64,000 nucleotides of DNA from Bradyrhizobium sp. 138 (GCF_023074075.1 NZ_JADPKT010000094.1:248001-312000), one strand, 5' to 3'; shown: positions 33,360-42,276, counted from the stretch's first letter. Made by a program: numbers and translations. The notes: generated by a model from the letters alone, not told the origin.

Positions 33360-33376
33360 ACATACATCGTGTATGT
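33360..33376. promoter_or_regulatory. TetR operator, perfect inverted repeat in divergent promoter region
   Basis: ACATACA-TCG-TGTATGT (7-3-7) is a perfect palindrome located 31 bp upstream of the NTF2-like start and shortly before the TetR start. Position between divergent units and symmetry fit the binding site of the TetR protein encoded beside it, which would then control both directions. The inference rests on position and symmetry only. Confidence 0.7.
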
Positions 33377-33421
33377 TATATGCCGTTTGATACCTGCGCG
33401 TCAAGCATTAGGTTGCGCGCG

Positions 33422-34033
33422 ATGCGGGCGAAGGATCCTCCAAAGAGCCGTCGGGAAGAGTACAGCGAGGCCACCAGGCAGGCGCTGCTCGATGCTGGCC
33501 GCCAAGCGTTTGCGGCCCATGGATTTCAGGCGGCCGGCATGGAGGCGATCTCGCGGGCGGCGCGGGTCACGCGCGGCGCGTTCTACCATCACTTCGAGGA
33601 CAAGAAGGCACTGTTCGACGCCGTAGTGGTCGCCATGCAGCAAGAGGCCGCCGCCAGAATCGAGGCCGCGGCACGGGGCGAGCGCAAGATCTGGGATCGT
33701 CTCAGCGCCGGCATCGACGCCTATCTCGATGCCTGCGAAGAGCCGGACTATGCGCGCATCGTCATCCAGGAGGCGCAGGCCGTGCTCGGCGAGCCGCGCT
33801 ATCGCGAGATCGAGGAGACCTATCCGACCGCGCTGCTGATCGCGACGCTGCGGGCCCTGAAGCGCGACGGCGAATTGAACGCGGACGATGTCGATCTGCT
33901 GAGCCGGATGATCGACGCCATGATCTGCAAGATCGGGCTGTTGCTCCCCTACGCGGACGATTCCAAGAAGCTGCGCAGAAACGGACAGAAAATCGTCGCG
34001 GCCGTGCTTGAGACATTCCGCCAGAAGGCGTGA
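33422..34033 (+). CDS. TetR/AcrR family transcriptional regulator
   Basis: About 203 residues. The N-terminal HTH is typical (EATRQALLDAGRQAFAAHGFQAAGMEAISRAARVTRGAFYHHFEDKKALFD in overlapping pieces), and the C-terminal all-helical part is the ligand domain. It is likely the repressor of its own gene and of the divergent NTF2/DUF3237 unit through the palindrome at 33360-33376. An in-frame ATG at 33380 would place the start only 3 bp after that palindrome, so 33422 is preferred. Confidence 0.88.
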   Translation: MRAKDPPKSRREEYSEATRQALLDAGRQAFAAHGFQAAGMEAISRAARVTRGAFYHHFEDKKALFDAVVVAMQQEAAARIEAAARGERKIWDRLSAGIDAYLDACEEPDYARIVIQEAQAVLGEPRYREIEETYPTALLIATLRALKRDGELNADDVDLLSRMIDAMICKIGLLLPYADDSKKLRRNGQKIVAAVLETFRQKA

Positions 34034-34139
34034 ACCTGCCTCGAGCTGGCGATCGCCCCCGATCGCCATTGCGACTCACCGGCCCTCTCGCATAGGTTGC
34101 GGCCGATAGTGCCGATCCAGTTTGTCTTAGGGGGATACG

Positions 34140-34892
34140 ATGAATCGCCGTCACGCATTGAAGGCCCTGGCGGGTCTTGCGCTCTGTCCGCTCTGCAAGC
34201 CGGCCTTCGCCGCCGAGGGCGTGCATTGGAGCTACGAGGGCGCCGGCGGCCCGGCCAAATGGGGCGATCTCGACGCGGCCAACAAGGCCTGCGGTATCGG
34301 GCTGCAGCAATCCCCGATCGACATCGAGGGGGCGATCAAGTCGCAATTGCCGGTTCTGAAGCTGAACTGGGGCAAGAGCGCCGACACCATCGTCAACAAC
34401 GGGCATACGATCCAGCTCAACTTCGCCGAGGGCAGCACGCTCATGCTCGGCAACGTCAAGTACAAGCTGCTTCAGGTGCACTTCCACCGGCCGAGCGAGC
34501 ACATGATCGGCGGCAAGAATTTTCCGATGGAGGCGCATTTCGTCCATCGCAACGAGGCCGGCGGGCTCGCCGTGGTCGGCGTGCTGATGGCCGAAGGCAG
34601 GCCGAACGCGGCCTTCGGCAAGATCGTCAAGACCATGCCGGCGGCGGAAGGCCCCGCGGTGAAGGCGGATGCGACCATCGATCCGCACGCGATGCTGCCG
34701 CAAAGGCTCAGCTATTTCCGCTATCCCGGCTCGCTGACGACGCCGCCCTGCTCGGAGGTGGTGGAATGGCTGCTGCTGACCGACCCGATTCAGGTCTCGG
34801 CCATGGATGTCGCCGCCTTCGCAAAGCTCTATCCGATGAATGCACGCCCGGTGCAGAAGGATAACCGGCGTTACGTGCTGCGCTCGATCTGA
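34140..34892 (+). CDS. Alpha-type carbonic anhydrase, exported
   Basis: 250 residues. The N-terminus MNRRHALKALAGLALCPLC is a Tat-like signal with twin Arg. The catalytic zinc ligands are visible as QVHFH (H114, H116) and EAHFVH (H133), and QSPIDI and TTPPCSE are further alpha-class hallmarks; the Cys pair (about 51 and the one in TTPPC) probably makes the usual disulfide. It interconverts CO2 and bicarbonate in the periplasm. It stands alone with its own leader. Confidence 0.95.
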   Translation: MNRRHALKALAGLALCPLCKPAFAAEGVHWSYEGAGGPAKWGDLDAANKACGIGLQQSPIDIEGAIKSQLPVLKLNWGKSADTIVNNGHTIQLNFAEGSTLMLGNVKYKLLQVHFHRPSEHMIGGKNFPMEAHFVHRNEAGGLAVVGVLMAEGRPNAAFGKIVKTMPAAEGPAVKADATIDPHAMLPQRLSYFRYPGSLTTPPCSEVVEWLLLTDPIQVSAMDVAAFAKLYPMNARPVQKDNRRYVLRSI

Positions 34893-34904
34893 GCGGGGAG
34901 TCTC

Positions 34905-34980
34905 GTAGCCCGGATGAGCGAAGCGACATCCGGGACCGCTGTTGAGGCACCCCGGATATCGCTGCGCTCATCCGGGCTAC
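34905..34980. repeat. Palindromic repeat, GTAGCCCGGATGAGC type
   Basis: GTAGCCCGGATGAGCG and CGCTCATCCGGGCTAC are the inverted ends, with GACATCCGGGA / CCCCGGATATC inside. It is a near copy of the element at 4049-4117. It lies between convergent genes (carbonic anhydrase and LysRS) and may stop transcription from both sides. Confidence 0.8.
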
Positions 34981-34995
34981 GCATTTTCTGCTGGT

Positions 34996-36639
34996 CTATG
35001 CACTCCGCGCCAGCGCACCGTCGATCATGTTCACCGCGTTCTGCACGCCGTACACCGCGACGAAAGAGCCGAAGCGCGGGCCCTTCTCCTGGCCGAGCAG
35101 GACCTGGTAGAGCATGTTGAACCAGTCCAGCGTGACGCCGGGACGGCCATCCTTGCCCTTCTTGACCTGATCGAGGAACGGCTCGCGGCGGCCGATCTCG
35201 TAGACGACGTTCTGGATGTCCTCGGCCGACGCGTCCGGCGCCAGCTGTGACAGCGCATCGCGCAGATCCTGAAGTGCGGCGCGCTCGGTCTCGGTGGGTT
35301 CGCGGAATTGCTTCGTCGGCGCGACGAAGTCGCGATAGTAATTGATGGCGTAGCCGACCATGGCATCGAGCTTGGGATGCGTCTGCGGGCTCACGCCGGG
35401 ACGATAGCGGCCGATGAAGCCCCACAGCGTCTCGGCATTCTCCGCGTTCGACGACGACACCAGCGTCAGCAGCAGCTGGAAGGTGACGGGCATGTCGCCC
35501 TTCGGCGGATGGCCGTTGTGGATGTGCCAGACCGGATTGCCGAGCTGCTGCTTGCCGTCCTGCTTGGCGAAGCCGTCGATGAACTGCTGGTAGTCGTCGA
35601 CGTTGCGCGGGATGACGTCGAAATAGAGCCGCTTGGCCGCCTTCGGCTCGCGATACATGAACAGCGACAGCGATTCCGGCGAGGCGTAGCGCAGCCATTC
35701 GTCGATGGTCAGGCCGTTGCCCTTGGACTTCGAGATCTTCTGGCCCTGCTCGTCGAGGAAGAGCTCGTAGTTGAAGCCTTCGGGCGGCGTGGCGCCGAGC
35801 GCCCTGGCGATCGCACCGGACAGCTTCACGGAATCGATCAGGTCCTTGCCGGCCATCTCGTAGTCGACGCCGAGCGCGACCCAGCGCATCGCCCAGTCGG
35901 CCTTCCACTGGCACTTCACGTTGCCGCCGGTGACTGGCGTCTCGACCTCCTGGTTCGTGTCAGGGTCGACATAGGTCACCGTGCCTGCCGCGACATCTCG
36001 GCGGATCATCGGCACCTGCAGCACGACACCCGTCGTCTTGCTGATCGGGAGGAACGGCGAATAGGTGGCGCGGCGATCGGGGCCGAGCGTCGGCAGGATG
36101 ATCGCCATCACCTTGTCGTAGGCGGCGAGCATCTTGAGCAGCGTCGCGTCGAAGCGGCCGGATGTGTAGTAGTCGGTCGAGCTCGCGAACTCGTAGTCGA
36201 AGCCGAAATGATCGAGGAAGGCGCGTAGGCGCGCATTGTTGTGGTGCCCGAACGAGGGATATTCGTTTGAGAACGGATCCGGCACCCGCGTCAGCGGCTT
36301 GCCGAGATGCGCGGCCAGCATCTCCTTGTTGGGGACGTTGTCGGGCACTTTCCGAAACCCGTCCATGTCGTCGGAGAAGGCGAGCAGGCGTGTCTTGATC
36401 TTGTCCTCGGTCAGCACGCGGAACGCGTGCCGCACCATCGAGGTGCGCGCGACCTCGCCGAAGGTGCCGATATGCGGCAGGCCTGACGGCCCGTAACCGG
36501 TCTCGAACAGCACCTCGTCCTTCTGGCTCTTCTTCAGCCGCGCGACAATGGCCTTCGCCTGCTCGAACGGCCAGGCGTTGGATTGTTCGGCGAGCGCACG
36601 CAGATCGCTCGGGCTCATGCTGGGATCGATAACGGACAT
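34996..36639 (-). CDS. lysS: Lysine--tRNA ligase, class I
   Basis: 547 residues. It is a class I aminoacyl-tRNA synthetase, unlike the class II LysRS of most bacteria: LPHIGTFGE is the HIGH motif and KISKSKGN the KMSKS motif, and the archaeal-type Rossmann core is evident. Class I LysRS is known in alphaproteobacteria. The ATG at 36639 is preceded by GGAGG at about ten bases and gives MSVIDP; an upstream in-frame ATG at 36690 adds 17 atypical residues. No class II copy is present in the window. Confidence 0.95.
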   Translation of the reverse strand: MSVIDPSMSPSDLRALAEQSNAWPFEQAKAIVARLKKSQKDEVLFETGYGPSGLPHIGTFGEVARTSMVRHAFRVLTEDKIKTRLLAFSDDMDGFRKVPDNVPNKEMLAAHLGKPLTRVPDPFSNEYPSFGHHNNARLRAFLDHFGFDYEFASSTDYYTSGRFDATLLKMLAAYDKVMAIILPTLGPDRRATYSPFLPISKTTGVVLQVPMIRRDVAAGTVTYVDPDTNQEVETPVTGGNVKCQWKADWAMRWVALGVDYEMAGKDLIDSVKLSGAIARALGATPPEGFNYELFLDEQGQKISKSKGNGLTIDEWLRYASPESLSLFMYREPKAAKRLYFDVIPRNVDDYQQFIDGFAKQDGKQQLGNPVWHIHNGHPPKGDMPVTFQLLLTLVSSSNAENAETLWGFIGRYRPGVSPQTHPKLDAMVGYAINYYRDFVAPTKQFREPTETERAALQDLRDALSQLAPDASAEDIQNVVYEIGRREPFLDQVKKGKDGRPGVTLDWFNMLYQVLLGQEKGPRFGSFVAVYGVQNAVNMIDGALARSA

Positions 36640-36702
36640 CAAGAAGGGCCTCCGGGCCGCGGAAAATAGCGATTTCCGGGCAGAATGCAAAAGCGTTGAT
36701 CG

Positions 36703-36738
36703 TCATTCCGGGTTCACGCTTCGCGCGCCCCGGAATGA
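36703..36738. repeat. Short palindromic repeat between LysRS and binding-protein genes
   Basis: TCATTCCGGG (36703) and CCCCGGAATGA (36728-36738) are inverted with a short spacer. It follows the stop of the binding-protein gene (minus strand) and could end that transcript; no T-run is seen. The type is scattered in the window. Confidence 0.6.
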
Positions 36739-36752
36739 GCGGGATTGAATGA

Positions 36753-37712
36753 TTAGAACGGGCTCACCGAGAAATACCGCAGCCACAGATCGGTGTAGCG
36801 TCCCTTTTCCCAGAGGCGGAACAGGGCCCAGTTCAGGGCCTGGCGCAGCACGTCGTTGCCCTTTCGCACGGCGATGCCGATGCCTTCGCCGAAGAAGCGG
36901 CTCTCGACGAAGGGGCCGCCGGAGAAGGCACAGCAATCGCCGGAATCGGTGCCGTTGATCCAGAACGCCAGCGAGATGGCGTCGCCGAAGATGAAATCAA
37001 CCTCGCCCTTGCGCAAGGCGGCGCGCATCGCATCGTCGTTGGGATAGGGATGCAGCTCGGCGTCGGTGAACATGGCCTTGAGATAGGCCTCGTGCGCGGA
37101 GCCGGCGATGATTCCGACCTTCTTGCCCTCGAGATATTCGGGCCGGATTTCCGGCATCACCGCGTCCTTGCGCGAGGCGAAGCGCGCCGGCACGCGATAG
37201 TAGGGATCGGTGAAATCGACGCGGGCGCGCAGCTGCGGGCTCACCGCCATCGAGGCGATGATGGCATCGCCGCGGTTGGAGGAGAGCGCGTCGACCAGCG
37301 TCTCGAAGCGGCGCATCTGCACGGTGCAGGTGACCTTGATCTCCTCGCACAGGCTACGGGCGAGATCGACGTTGAAGCCGGCCGGGTTGCCGTCAGCGCC
37401 GGTATAGTTGAACGGCGGATAGTCGGTCTCGGTCAGGAAGCGGATCACGGTCAGGCGCGACAGGTCCGGCCGCTCCGGCCGCCGCCGCGGATCCCAGAAG
37501 CCGGGTACGGCCTGCGGGGCGGCCTGGGGCGCGACCTGCGGCGTGGCCTGAGGTGCCGCCGGAGGCCGCTTGGCGGGAGCCTGAGCCTTGGCCCCGGACA
37601 GGCCTGCGAACAGGCAAGTGCCGACGACCAGCGCCGTCAGCAAGCTACGGGCAGATTTGGACGATTTCGCCTGGTGCGCTGGAGCCATCGGCCGGAAATG
37701 AACGAATTTCAT
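36753..37712 (-). CDS. Amino-acid ABC transporter substrate-binding protein (family 3)
   Basis: 319 residues. A signal peptide (hydrophobic LLTALVVGTCLFAGLSGAKA) is followed by a Pro/Ala/Gln-rich linker (QATPQVAPQAAPQAVP) and then a type II binding fold with ETDYPPFNYTGADGNPAGFNVDLAR, VDFTDPYYR and GEVDFIFGDAI. This is the polar-amino-acid or dicarboxylate-type binding protein family. No permease is adjacent. The start may be the ATG at 37712 or that at 37688. Confidence 0.85.
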   Translation of the reverse strand: MKFVHFRPMAPAHQAKSSKSARSLLTALVVGTCLFAGLSGAKAQAPAKRPPAAPQATPQVAPQAAPQAVPGFWDPRRRPERPDLSRLTVIRFLTETDYPPFNYTGADGNPAGFNVDLARSLCEEIKVTCTVQMRRFETLVDALSSNRGDAIIASMAVSPQLRARVDFTDPYYRVPARFASRKDAVMPEIRPEYLEGKKVGIIAGSAHEAYLKAMFTDAELHPYPNDDAMRAALRKGEVDFIFGDAISLAFWINGTDSGDCCAFSGGPFVESRFFGEGIGIAVRKGNDVLRQALNWALFRLWEKGRYTDLWLRYFSVSPF

Positions 37713-37836
37713 TGAGATCGGAGGGCCTTATAGACCATCCCGCCGGGAACGCGAACGCGGATTATGGGCTGGTGAAGGTCTCTCCGCCGTCATGCCCGGC
37801 CATGACGATATGGGAAGCACTGCGCCTAAATCGGAC

Positions 37837-38427
37837 TCAGAGATACTTCTTCAAATCCGCCGCCGCCTCTTCCGGCGTCCGCTTCAGATTGAACGGCGAG
37901 ACGAACCTCCCCTCGCGATCCATCAGATAGACCAGCGCGGTGTGGTCCATGGTGTAGTCGCCGTCCTTGGTCGGGACCTTCTTGGCGTAGACCCGGTAGG
38001 AGGTGATGACCTTGGCGGTCTCGGCGGGATCGCCGGACAGGCCCGCGAGGTGCGGATCGAAGCTCGACAGATACTCCTTTATGGTCGCCGGCGTATCGCG
38101 CTCCGGATCGACCGAGATGAAGATGGCATTGACCTTGTCGGCATCCTTGCCCATCGCCCGCAGCACTTCCGAGATCTCGAACAGCGAGGTCGGGCAGACG
38201 TCGGGGCAATGGGTGTAGCCGAAGAAGATCAGGGTCGGCTTGCCCTTCAGGCTCTTGTCGGTGACGGCCTTGCCGTTCTGGTCGGTCAGCTGGAACGGGC
38301 CGCCGATCGCGGCCGGTTGCGCCACCTTGCTGACCCCGCCCATGGCCCAGAACATGATCAGGAGCCCGACAACGAGACTTGCGGCGAAGGCGGTCGCGAT
38401 CACCAGCGGACGGGCGGCGGAACTCAT
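37837..38427 (-). CDS. SCO1/SenC/PrrC family copper chaperone
   Basis: 196 residues with an N-terminal membrane anchor (about 8-29) and a periplasmic thioredoxin fold. THCPDVCPTS holds the Cys pair C74 and C78 and TMDHTALVYL the His 162, the copper(I)/(II) ligands of SCO proteins that help assemble CuA in cytochrome oxidase or keep thiols reduced. It is 24 bp downstream of a small membrane protein gene on the same strand, probably an operon. Confidence 0.94.
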   Translation of the reverse strand: MSSAARPLVIATAFAASLVVGLLIMFWAMGGVSKVAQPAAIGGPFQLTDQNGKAVTDKSLKGKPTLIFFGYTHCPDVCPTSLFEISEVLRAMGKDADKVNAIFISVDPERDTPATIKEYLSSFDPHLAGLSGDPAETAKVITSYRVYAKKVPTKDGDYTMDHTALVYLMDREGRFVSPFNLKRTPEEAAADLKKYL

Positions 38428-38451
38428 GGGCGGACAACTTCCTGTCGCGGA

Positions 38452-38646
38452 TCAGAAGCAGGCGGCGAAACCGGTCCTGATCATTTCGAAGAACATCTGG
38501 GTGCCGTAGTGGAACCACAGCGCCAGCGCGCCGAGCACGAGCAATCCACCGATCGCCACGCCCGCCCACAGCAGCACGGACGGCGTCCGGCCGGCAGTGG
38601 ACGAATTGTCCTGTAACGGATGCGTCGGGTGCAGCGGTTGAGCCAT
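38452..38646 (-). CDS. Small single-pass membrane protein upstream of SCO
   Basis: 64 residues: a polar N-terminus, then one hydrophobic segment (VLLWAGVAIGGLLVLGALALW, about 24-44) and a short tail ending AACF. The ATG at 38646 lies inside an open frame that runs upstream to 38775 through a tandem repeat; the shorter form is preferred. Its place before the SCO gene suggests a role in oxidase assembly, but the sequence has no diagnostic motif. Confidence 0.55.
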   Translation of the reverse strand: MAQPLHPTHPLQDNSSTAGRTPSVLLWAGVAIGGLLVLGALALWFHYGTQMFFEMIRTGFAACF

Positions 38647-38712
38647 GACAATGATCGGGGGCGAAGGCCCCGGTTCCCAAGCTCTCAAATAAGCGTTGGC
38701 CCGCGGGCGGGC

Positions 38713-38767
38713 AAGGCGCCGCCAGCGGGTTAAGGCGCCGCCAGCGGGCAAGGCGCCGCCAGCGGGC
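38713..38767. repeat. Tandem repeat, three copies of an 18-bp unit
   Basis: AAGGCGCCGCCAGCGGG occurs three times head to tail (from 38713, 38732 and 38750), differing by one or two bases. It lies in the non-coding space between the small membrane-protein gene and the ClpP-like gene. The unit is GC-rich and half-palindromic (GGCGCC). Likely a slippage product; the copy number is likely to vary between strains. Confidence 0.85.
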
Positions 38768-38808
38768 CAGAACATCCAATCAGGGCGAGTCCAATCAGGC
38801 CGAGAACG

Positions 38809-39330
38809 TCAGTGCAGGAGCTGGCCCCGGGCGGATTCCAGCCGGTCCGCTTGCGGGAGGGACCGGCGCGACGGCTTGATAGCCGAGGCCTGGGCGTCCA
38901 GGTAGCAGGGCTTGTACATGGCCTGGAGCTGCTTGCCCCTCAGGAACAGCATATGCGGCGTGAGGCCGCCACGCTGGTTGATCCAGCGCCTCACCTGCGA
39001 TGGGTACATCGCATAGAGCATCTGGGTCGCCTCGGTATTGGTGACGGCGCGGCCATTGCTGCCGAAATCCCAGGCCGCGTGGAAGCCGAGCGTTGCGCTC
39101 GAGGTCACGCAGATGCGGTCATGCGGGATGGCGCCGAGGACGATGGTGCAGGCCGAGGCGCAGAGGCCGTCGATGATGACGGTTTCGCCCGACTGACGCA
39201 GGTCCTGGTACCTGTCGACGTAAGTTCCGATCCGGCCGCCGCGGTCATCCGCGATCCGAACCACCGCGTGAGACGCCCCCATGCCAGCGATCAGCAGAAC
39301 CGCCGCAAGCAACCCCGTCAGAAACTTCAT
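38809..39330 (-). CDS. Exported ClpP/crotonase-like protein
   Basis: 173 residues. A signal peptide (MKFLTGLLAAVLLIAGMGASHA) is followed by a domain in which VIIDGLCASACTIVLGAI and ATLGFHAAW match the nucleophile Ser and His segments of the ClpP-like fold seen in periplasmic proteins of the COG3904 kind. A protease or peptide-binding role in the envelope is possible. The tail is basic and Ser/Arg-rich. It is separated from the next gene upstream by 265 bp without recognisable features apart from its own leader. Confidence 0.7.
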   Translation of the reverse strand: MKFLTGLLAAVLLIAGMGASHAVVRIADDRGGRIGTYVDRYQDLRQSGETVIIDGLCASACTIVLGAIPHDRICVTSSATLGFHAAWDFGSNGRAVTNTEATQMLYAMYPSQVRRWINQRGGLTPHMLFLRGKQLQAMYKPCYLDAQASAIKPSRRSLPQADRLESARGQLLH

Positions 39331-39595
39331 TGGCCCCCGCCCCGGTCGAATTCGAATCTGCGTGTCAGGTGGTGATGCACGGCTAGCGTCCGTCGTAACC
39401 AAGGTTTTGTCTAGGCAGGCCGGCTCGCTCAAAACAAATTCAAATCCAGTGTTGCGTCCGCGCTGCACTCGCTGGGTCTCTATCCCAAAGTGGAACAAGT
39501 TAACGATGTCTTGCGCGCCACACCCTTGATCTCAGTTACAACCGTTGGCTTCAATCCGGGCAATTACAGGGGGGAACTCGTGAAGGGGGAAATGC

Positions 39596-41254
39596 ATGGC
39601 TGAGGAAATAGACGTCATCGTCGTCGGCGCAGGACTGTCGGGCCTCGTGGCCGCCACCGAGATTGCCAACGCGGGCAAGCGCGTGATCGTGGTCGACCAG
39701 GAGGGCGAGCAGTCGATCGGCGGCCAGGCATTCTGGTCGTTCGGCGGATTGTTCCTGGTCGATTCGCCTGAGCAGCGCCGGCTCGGCATCAAGGATTCCT
39801 TCGACCTCGCCATGCAGGACTGGATCGGTGCCGCCGGCTTCGACCGCGACGAGGATTTCTGGCCGCGGCAATGGGCCGAGGCCTATGTGGCGTTCGCGGC
39901 CGGCGAGAAGCGCGCCTGGCTGCGGGCCATGGGGCATCGCATCTTTCCCGTGGTCGGCTGGGCCGAGCGCGGCGGCTACGACGCGATGGGCCACGGCAAT
40001 TCCGTGCCGCGCTTTCACGTCACCTGGGGCACCGGCCCGGGCATCGTCGAGCCGTTCGAGCGCCGCGCGCGCGAGGCCGCAAGCAGCGGCCGGCTGGTCT
40101 TCAAGTTCCGCCACCGCGTCGATGCGCTCTCCATCACCAACGGCACGGTGGATGGCGTCAGCGGCGCCATCCTCGCCCCTGACAATGTCGAGCGCGGCAA
40201 AAGCTCGTCGCGCAATGTGGTCGGTGAGTTCTCGCTGAAGGCGCAGGCCGTGATCGTGGCGTCCGGCGGCATCGGCGGCAATCACGAGCTGGTCCGGCAG
40301 AACTGGCCGAAGCGGCTCGGCGATCCTCCGAAATTCATGATCTCCGGCGTGCCCGAACATGTCGACGGCCGCATGATCGGCATCACCGAGAAATCAGGCG
40401 CGCGGCTGATCAATCGCGACCGCATGTGGCATTACGTCGAGGGTATCCAGAACTGGTCACCGATCTGGCCGCGCCACGGCATTCGCATCCTGCCCGGCCC
40501 CTCCTCGATGTGGTTCGACGCAACAGGCACGCGGCTGCCGGCGCCGCTCTTCCCCGGCTCCGATACGCTCGGCCAGCTCCAATACATCATGTCGACGGGG
40601 TACGATTATTCCTGGTTCATCCTGACCCAGAGCATCATCAAGAAGGAGTTTGCGCTGTCGGGCTCCGAGCAGAACCCCGATCTCACCGGCAAGAGCTGGC
40701 GCATGACCTTGCGCCGCGCCACCAACAAGGGCGCGCCGGCGCCGGTGGAAGCGTTCAAAAGCCATGGTGTCGACTTCATCGTACGCGACAAGATCGAGGA
40801 CCTTGTCGCGGAGATGAACAAGCTTGCCGGCAGCGACCTTCTCAAGCTCGAGCACATCAGGATGCAGATCGAGGCGCGCGACCGCGAGATCGCCAATCCC
40901 TACGTCAAGGATGCGCAGGTGATGAACATTCACAATGCGCGCCGCTATATCGGCGACAGGCTGATCCGCACCGCCTCCCCACACCGGATCCTGGATCCCG
41001 CGCAGGGACCGCTGATCGCGGTCAAGCTCAACATCCTCACCCGCAAGACGCTGGGCGGCTTCGAGACCGATCTCGACTCGCGCGTGTTCGGCGCGGAGGG
41101 GCGCGTCATTCCCGGCCTTTATGCGGTCGGCGAAGCCGCCGGCTTCGGCGGCGGCGGCGTGCACGGCTATCGCTCGCTGGAAGGCACCTTCCTCGGCGGC
41201 TGCCTGTTCTCGGGCCGCAATGCGGGCCGTGCCGCGGCCAAAGCGGTAGGCTAG
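39596..41254 (+). CDS. FAD-binding dehydrogenase (3-ketosteroid dehydrogenase-like)
   Basis: 552 residues. The N-terminal FAD fold starts VVGAGLSGLVAATEIANAGKRVIVVDQEG and the C-terminal segment GEAAGFGGGGVHGYRSLEGTFLGGCLFSGRNAG closes the flavin site, as in the COG3573 family of FAD-dependent dehydrogenases related to 3-ketosteroid-delta1-dehydrogenase and fumarate reductase flavoproteins. Substrate unknown. The next gene begins three bases after its stop, so the two are one transcription unit. Confidence 0.87.
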   Translation: MAEEIDVIVVGAGLSGLVAATEIANAGKRVIVVDQEGEQSIGGQAFWSFGGLFLVDSPEQRRLGIKDSFDLAMQDWIGAAGFDRDEDFWPRQWAEAYVAFAAGEKRAWLRAMGHRIFPVVGWAERGGYDAMGHGNSVPRFHVTWGTGPGIVEPFERRAREAASSGRLVFKFRHRVDALSITNGTVDGVSGAILAPDNVERGKSSSRNVVGEFSLKAQAVIVASGGIGGNHELVRQNWPKRLGDPPKFMISGVPEHVDGRMIGITEKSGARLINRDRMWHYVEGIQNWSPIWPRHGIRILPGPSSMWFDATGTRLPAPLFPGSDTLGQLQYIMSTGYDYSWFILTQSIIKKEFALSGSEQNPDLTGKSWRMTLRRATNKGAPAPVEAFKSHGVDFIVRDKIEDLVAEMNKLAGSDLLKLEHIRMQIEARDREIANPYVKDAQVMNIHNARRYIGDRLIRTASPHRILDPAQGPLIAVKLNILTRKTLGGFETDLDSRVFGAEGRVIPGLYAVGEAAGFGGGGVHGYRSLEGTFLGGCLFSGRNAGRAAAKAVG

Positions 41255-41257
41255 ATC

Positions 41258-42175
41258 ATGCGGTGGTGGATGCGCTTCGTGGCGCTGGTCTCTTCATTGG
41301 CCGCCGCTTCGGCTGCATCCGCCGAGACGATCGACGTAGGCGGCGTGAAACGCTCCTACACCGCGCAGCTGCCGGCCAAAAAGCCTGCGGCGCTCGTGAT
41401 CGTGCTGCATGGCAAGACCCAGCGCGGCGCCGACATGATCACGCGGACGACGTGGCCGCAGGTCGCGAAACGAGAGGGCTTGGCCGTGGTGTTTCCCGAC
41501 GGCCTCAACCACGCCTGGGCCGATGCGCGGACCAAGGCGGGACCCGCCCTGCGCGGCCCACCGGTAGGGACCGATGATGTCGCCTTCATCGCAAAGCTGG
41601 TTGAAAAGCTGGTGGCCGACGGCACGGCCGATGCAAAGCGCGTCTATGTCGCCGGCATCTCCAATGGCGGCGCCATGGCGATGACACTGGTTTGCGCCCG
41701 CGCCGATCTGTTTGCTGCGGGCGCGAGCGTGATCATGAATCTCACTGATGAGGCCGCCGTCACCTGCCATCCGTCGCGGCCGCTGCCGATGCTGCTCATG
41801 AACGGCACGGCCGATCCGCTGGTGCCTTATGAGGGCGGGCGCGGATCGAGCTATTATGCCGCAGACGGATTCTGGTCGACCGACGAGACGCTGGCGTTCT
41901 GGCGCAAGCTCAATGGCTGCGAGACGGACGACGCGGCAAGGTCCGATTTGCCTGACAAGAATCCTGCGGACCAGTCCACGGTCGCCCGGATCACCTCGCG
42001 CTGTCCGACCGGACACGACGTCGTGCTCTATCGCATCAATCATGGCGGCCATCGCATGCCCGGCTTCGCCCCGGATGCCCGCTTCCCCGGGGTTGCAACC
42101 AAGATGCTCGGCCCGCAGAACGGCGACATCGACGGCGCCGAGACGATCTGGTCGTTCTTCAGCCAGTCTCATTGA
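41258..42175 (+). CDS. Polyhydroxybutyrate depolymerase-like secreted esterase
   Basis: 305 residues. A signal peptide (FVALVSSLAAASAASA) precedes an alpha/beta hydrolase with AGISNGGAMA (Ser nucleophile in G-x-S-x-G), MNGTADPLVPYEG (Asp) and NHGGHRMPG (His). Proteins of this LpqC/PHB depolymerase group hydrolyse polyesters or feruloyl-type esters outside the cytoplasm. It is three bases downstream of the FAD dehydrogenase gene. Confidence 0.87.
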   Translation: MRWWMRFVALVSSLAAASAASAETIDVGGVKRSYTAQLPAKKPAALVIVLHGKTQRGADMITRTTWPQVAKREGLAVVFPDGLNHAWADARTKAGPALRGPPVGTDDVAFIAKLVEKLVADGTADAKRVYVAGISNGGAMAMTLVCARADLFAAGASVIMNLTDEAAVTCHPSRPLPMLLMNGTADPLVPYEGGRGSSYYAADGFWSTDETLAFWRKLNGCETDDAARSDLPDKNPADQSTVARITSRCPTGHDVVLYRINHGGHRMPGFAPDARFPGVATKMLGPQNGDIDGAETIWSFFSQSH

Positions 42176-42276
42176 GCGGGCAGCGCATGCGTGCCGGGCA
42201 ACGCATGCGTGCCCGGGGTGGCAGAGCGCGGGTCGCTGGGCTAGACAGGGCCGCCATTCCAGTGAGGAGATCTCCA

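Noticed and set aside
32403..33404. Single fused minus-strand frame spanning NTF2 and DUF3237
   Set aside because: It is out of frame with both recognised proteins and has no motif; the two genes each have their own start and stop.
38713..38767. Repeat as a possible CRISPR array
   Set aside because: Units are head-to-tail with only one or two bases between them and no spacers, and there are no cas genes.
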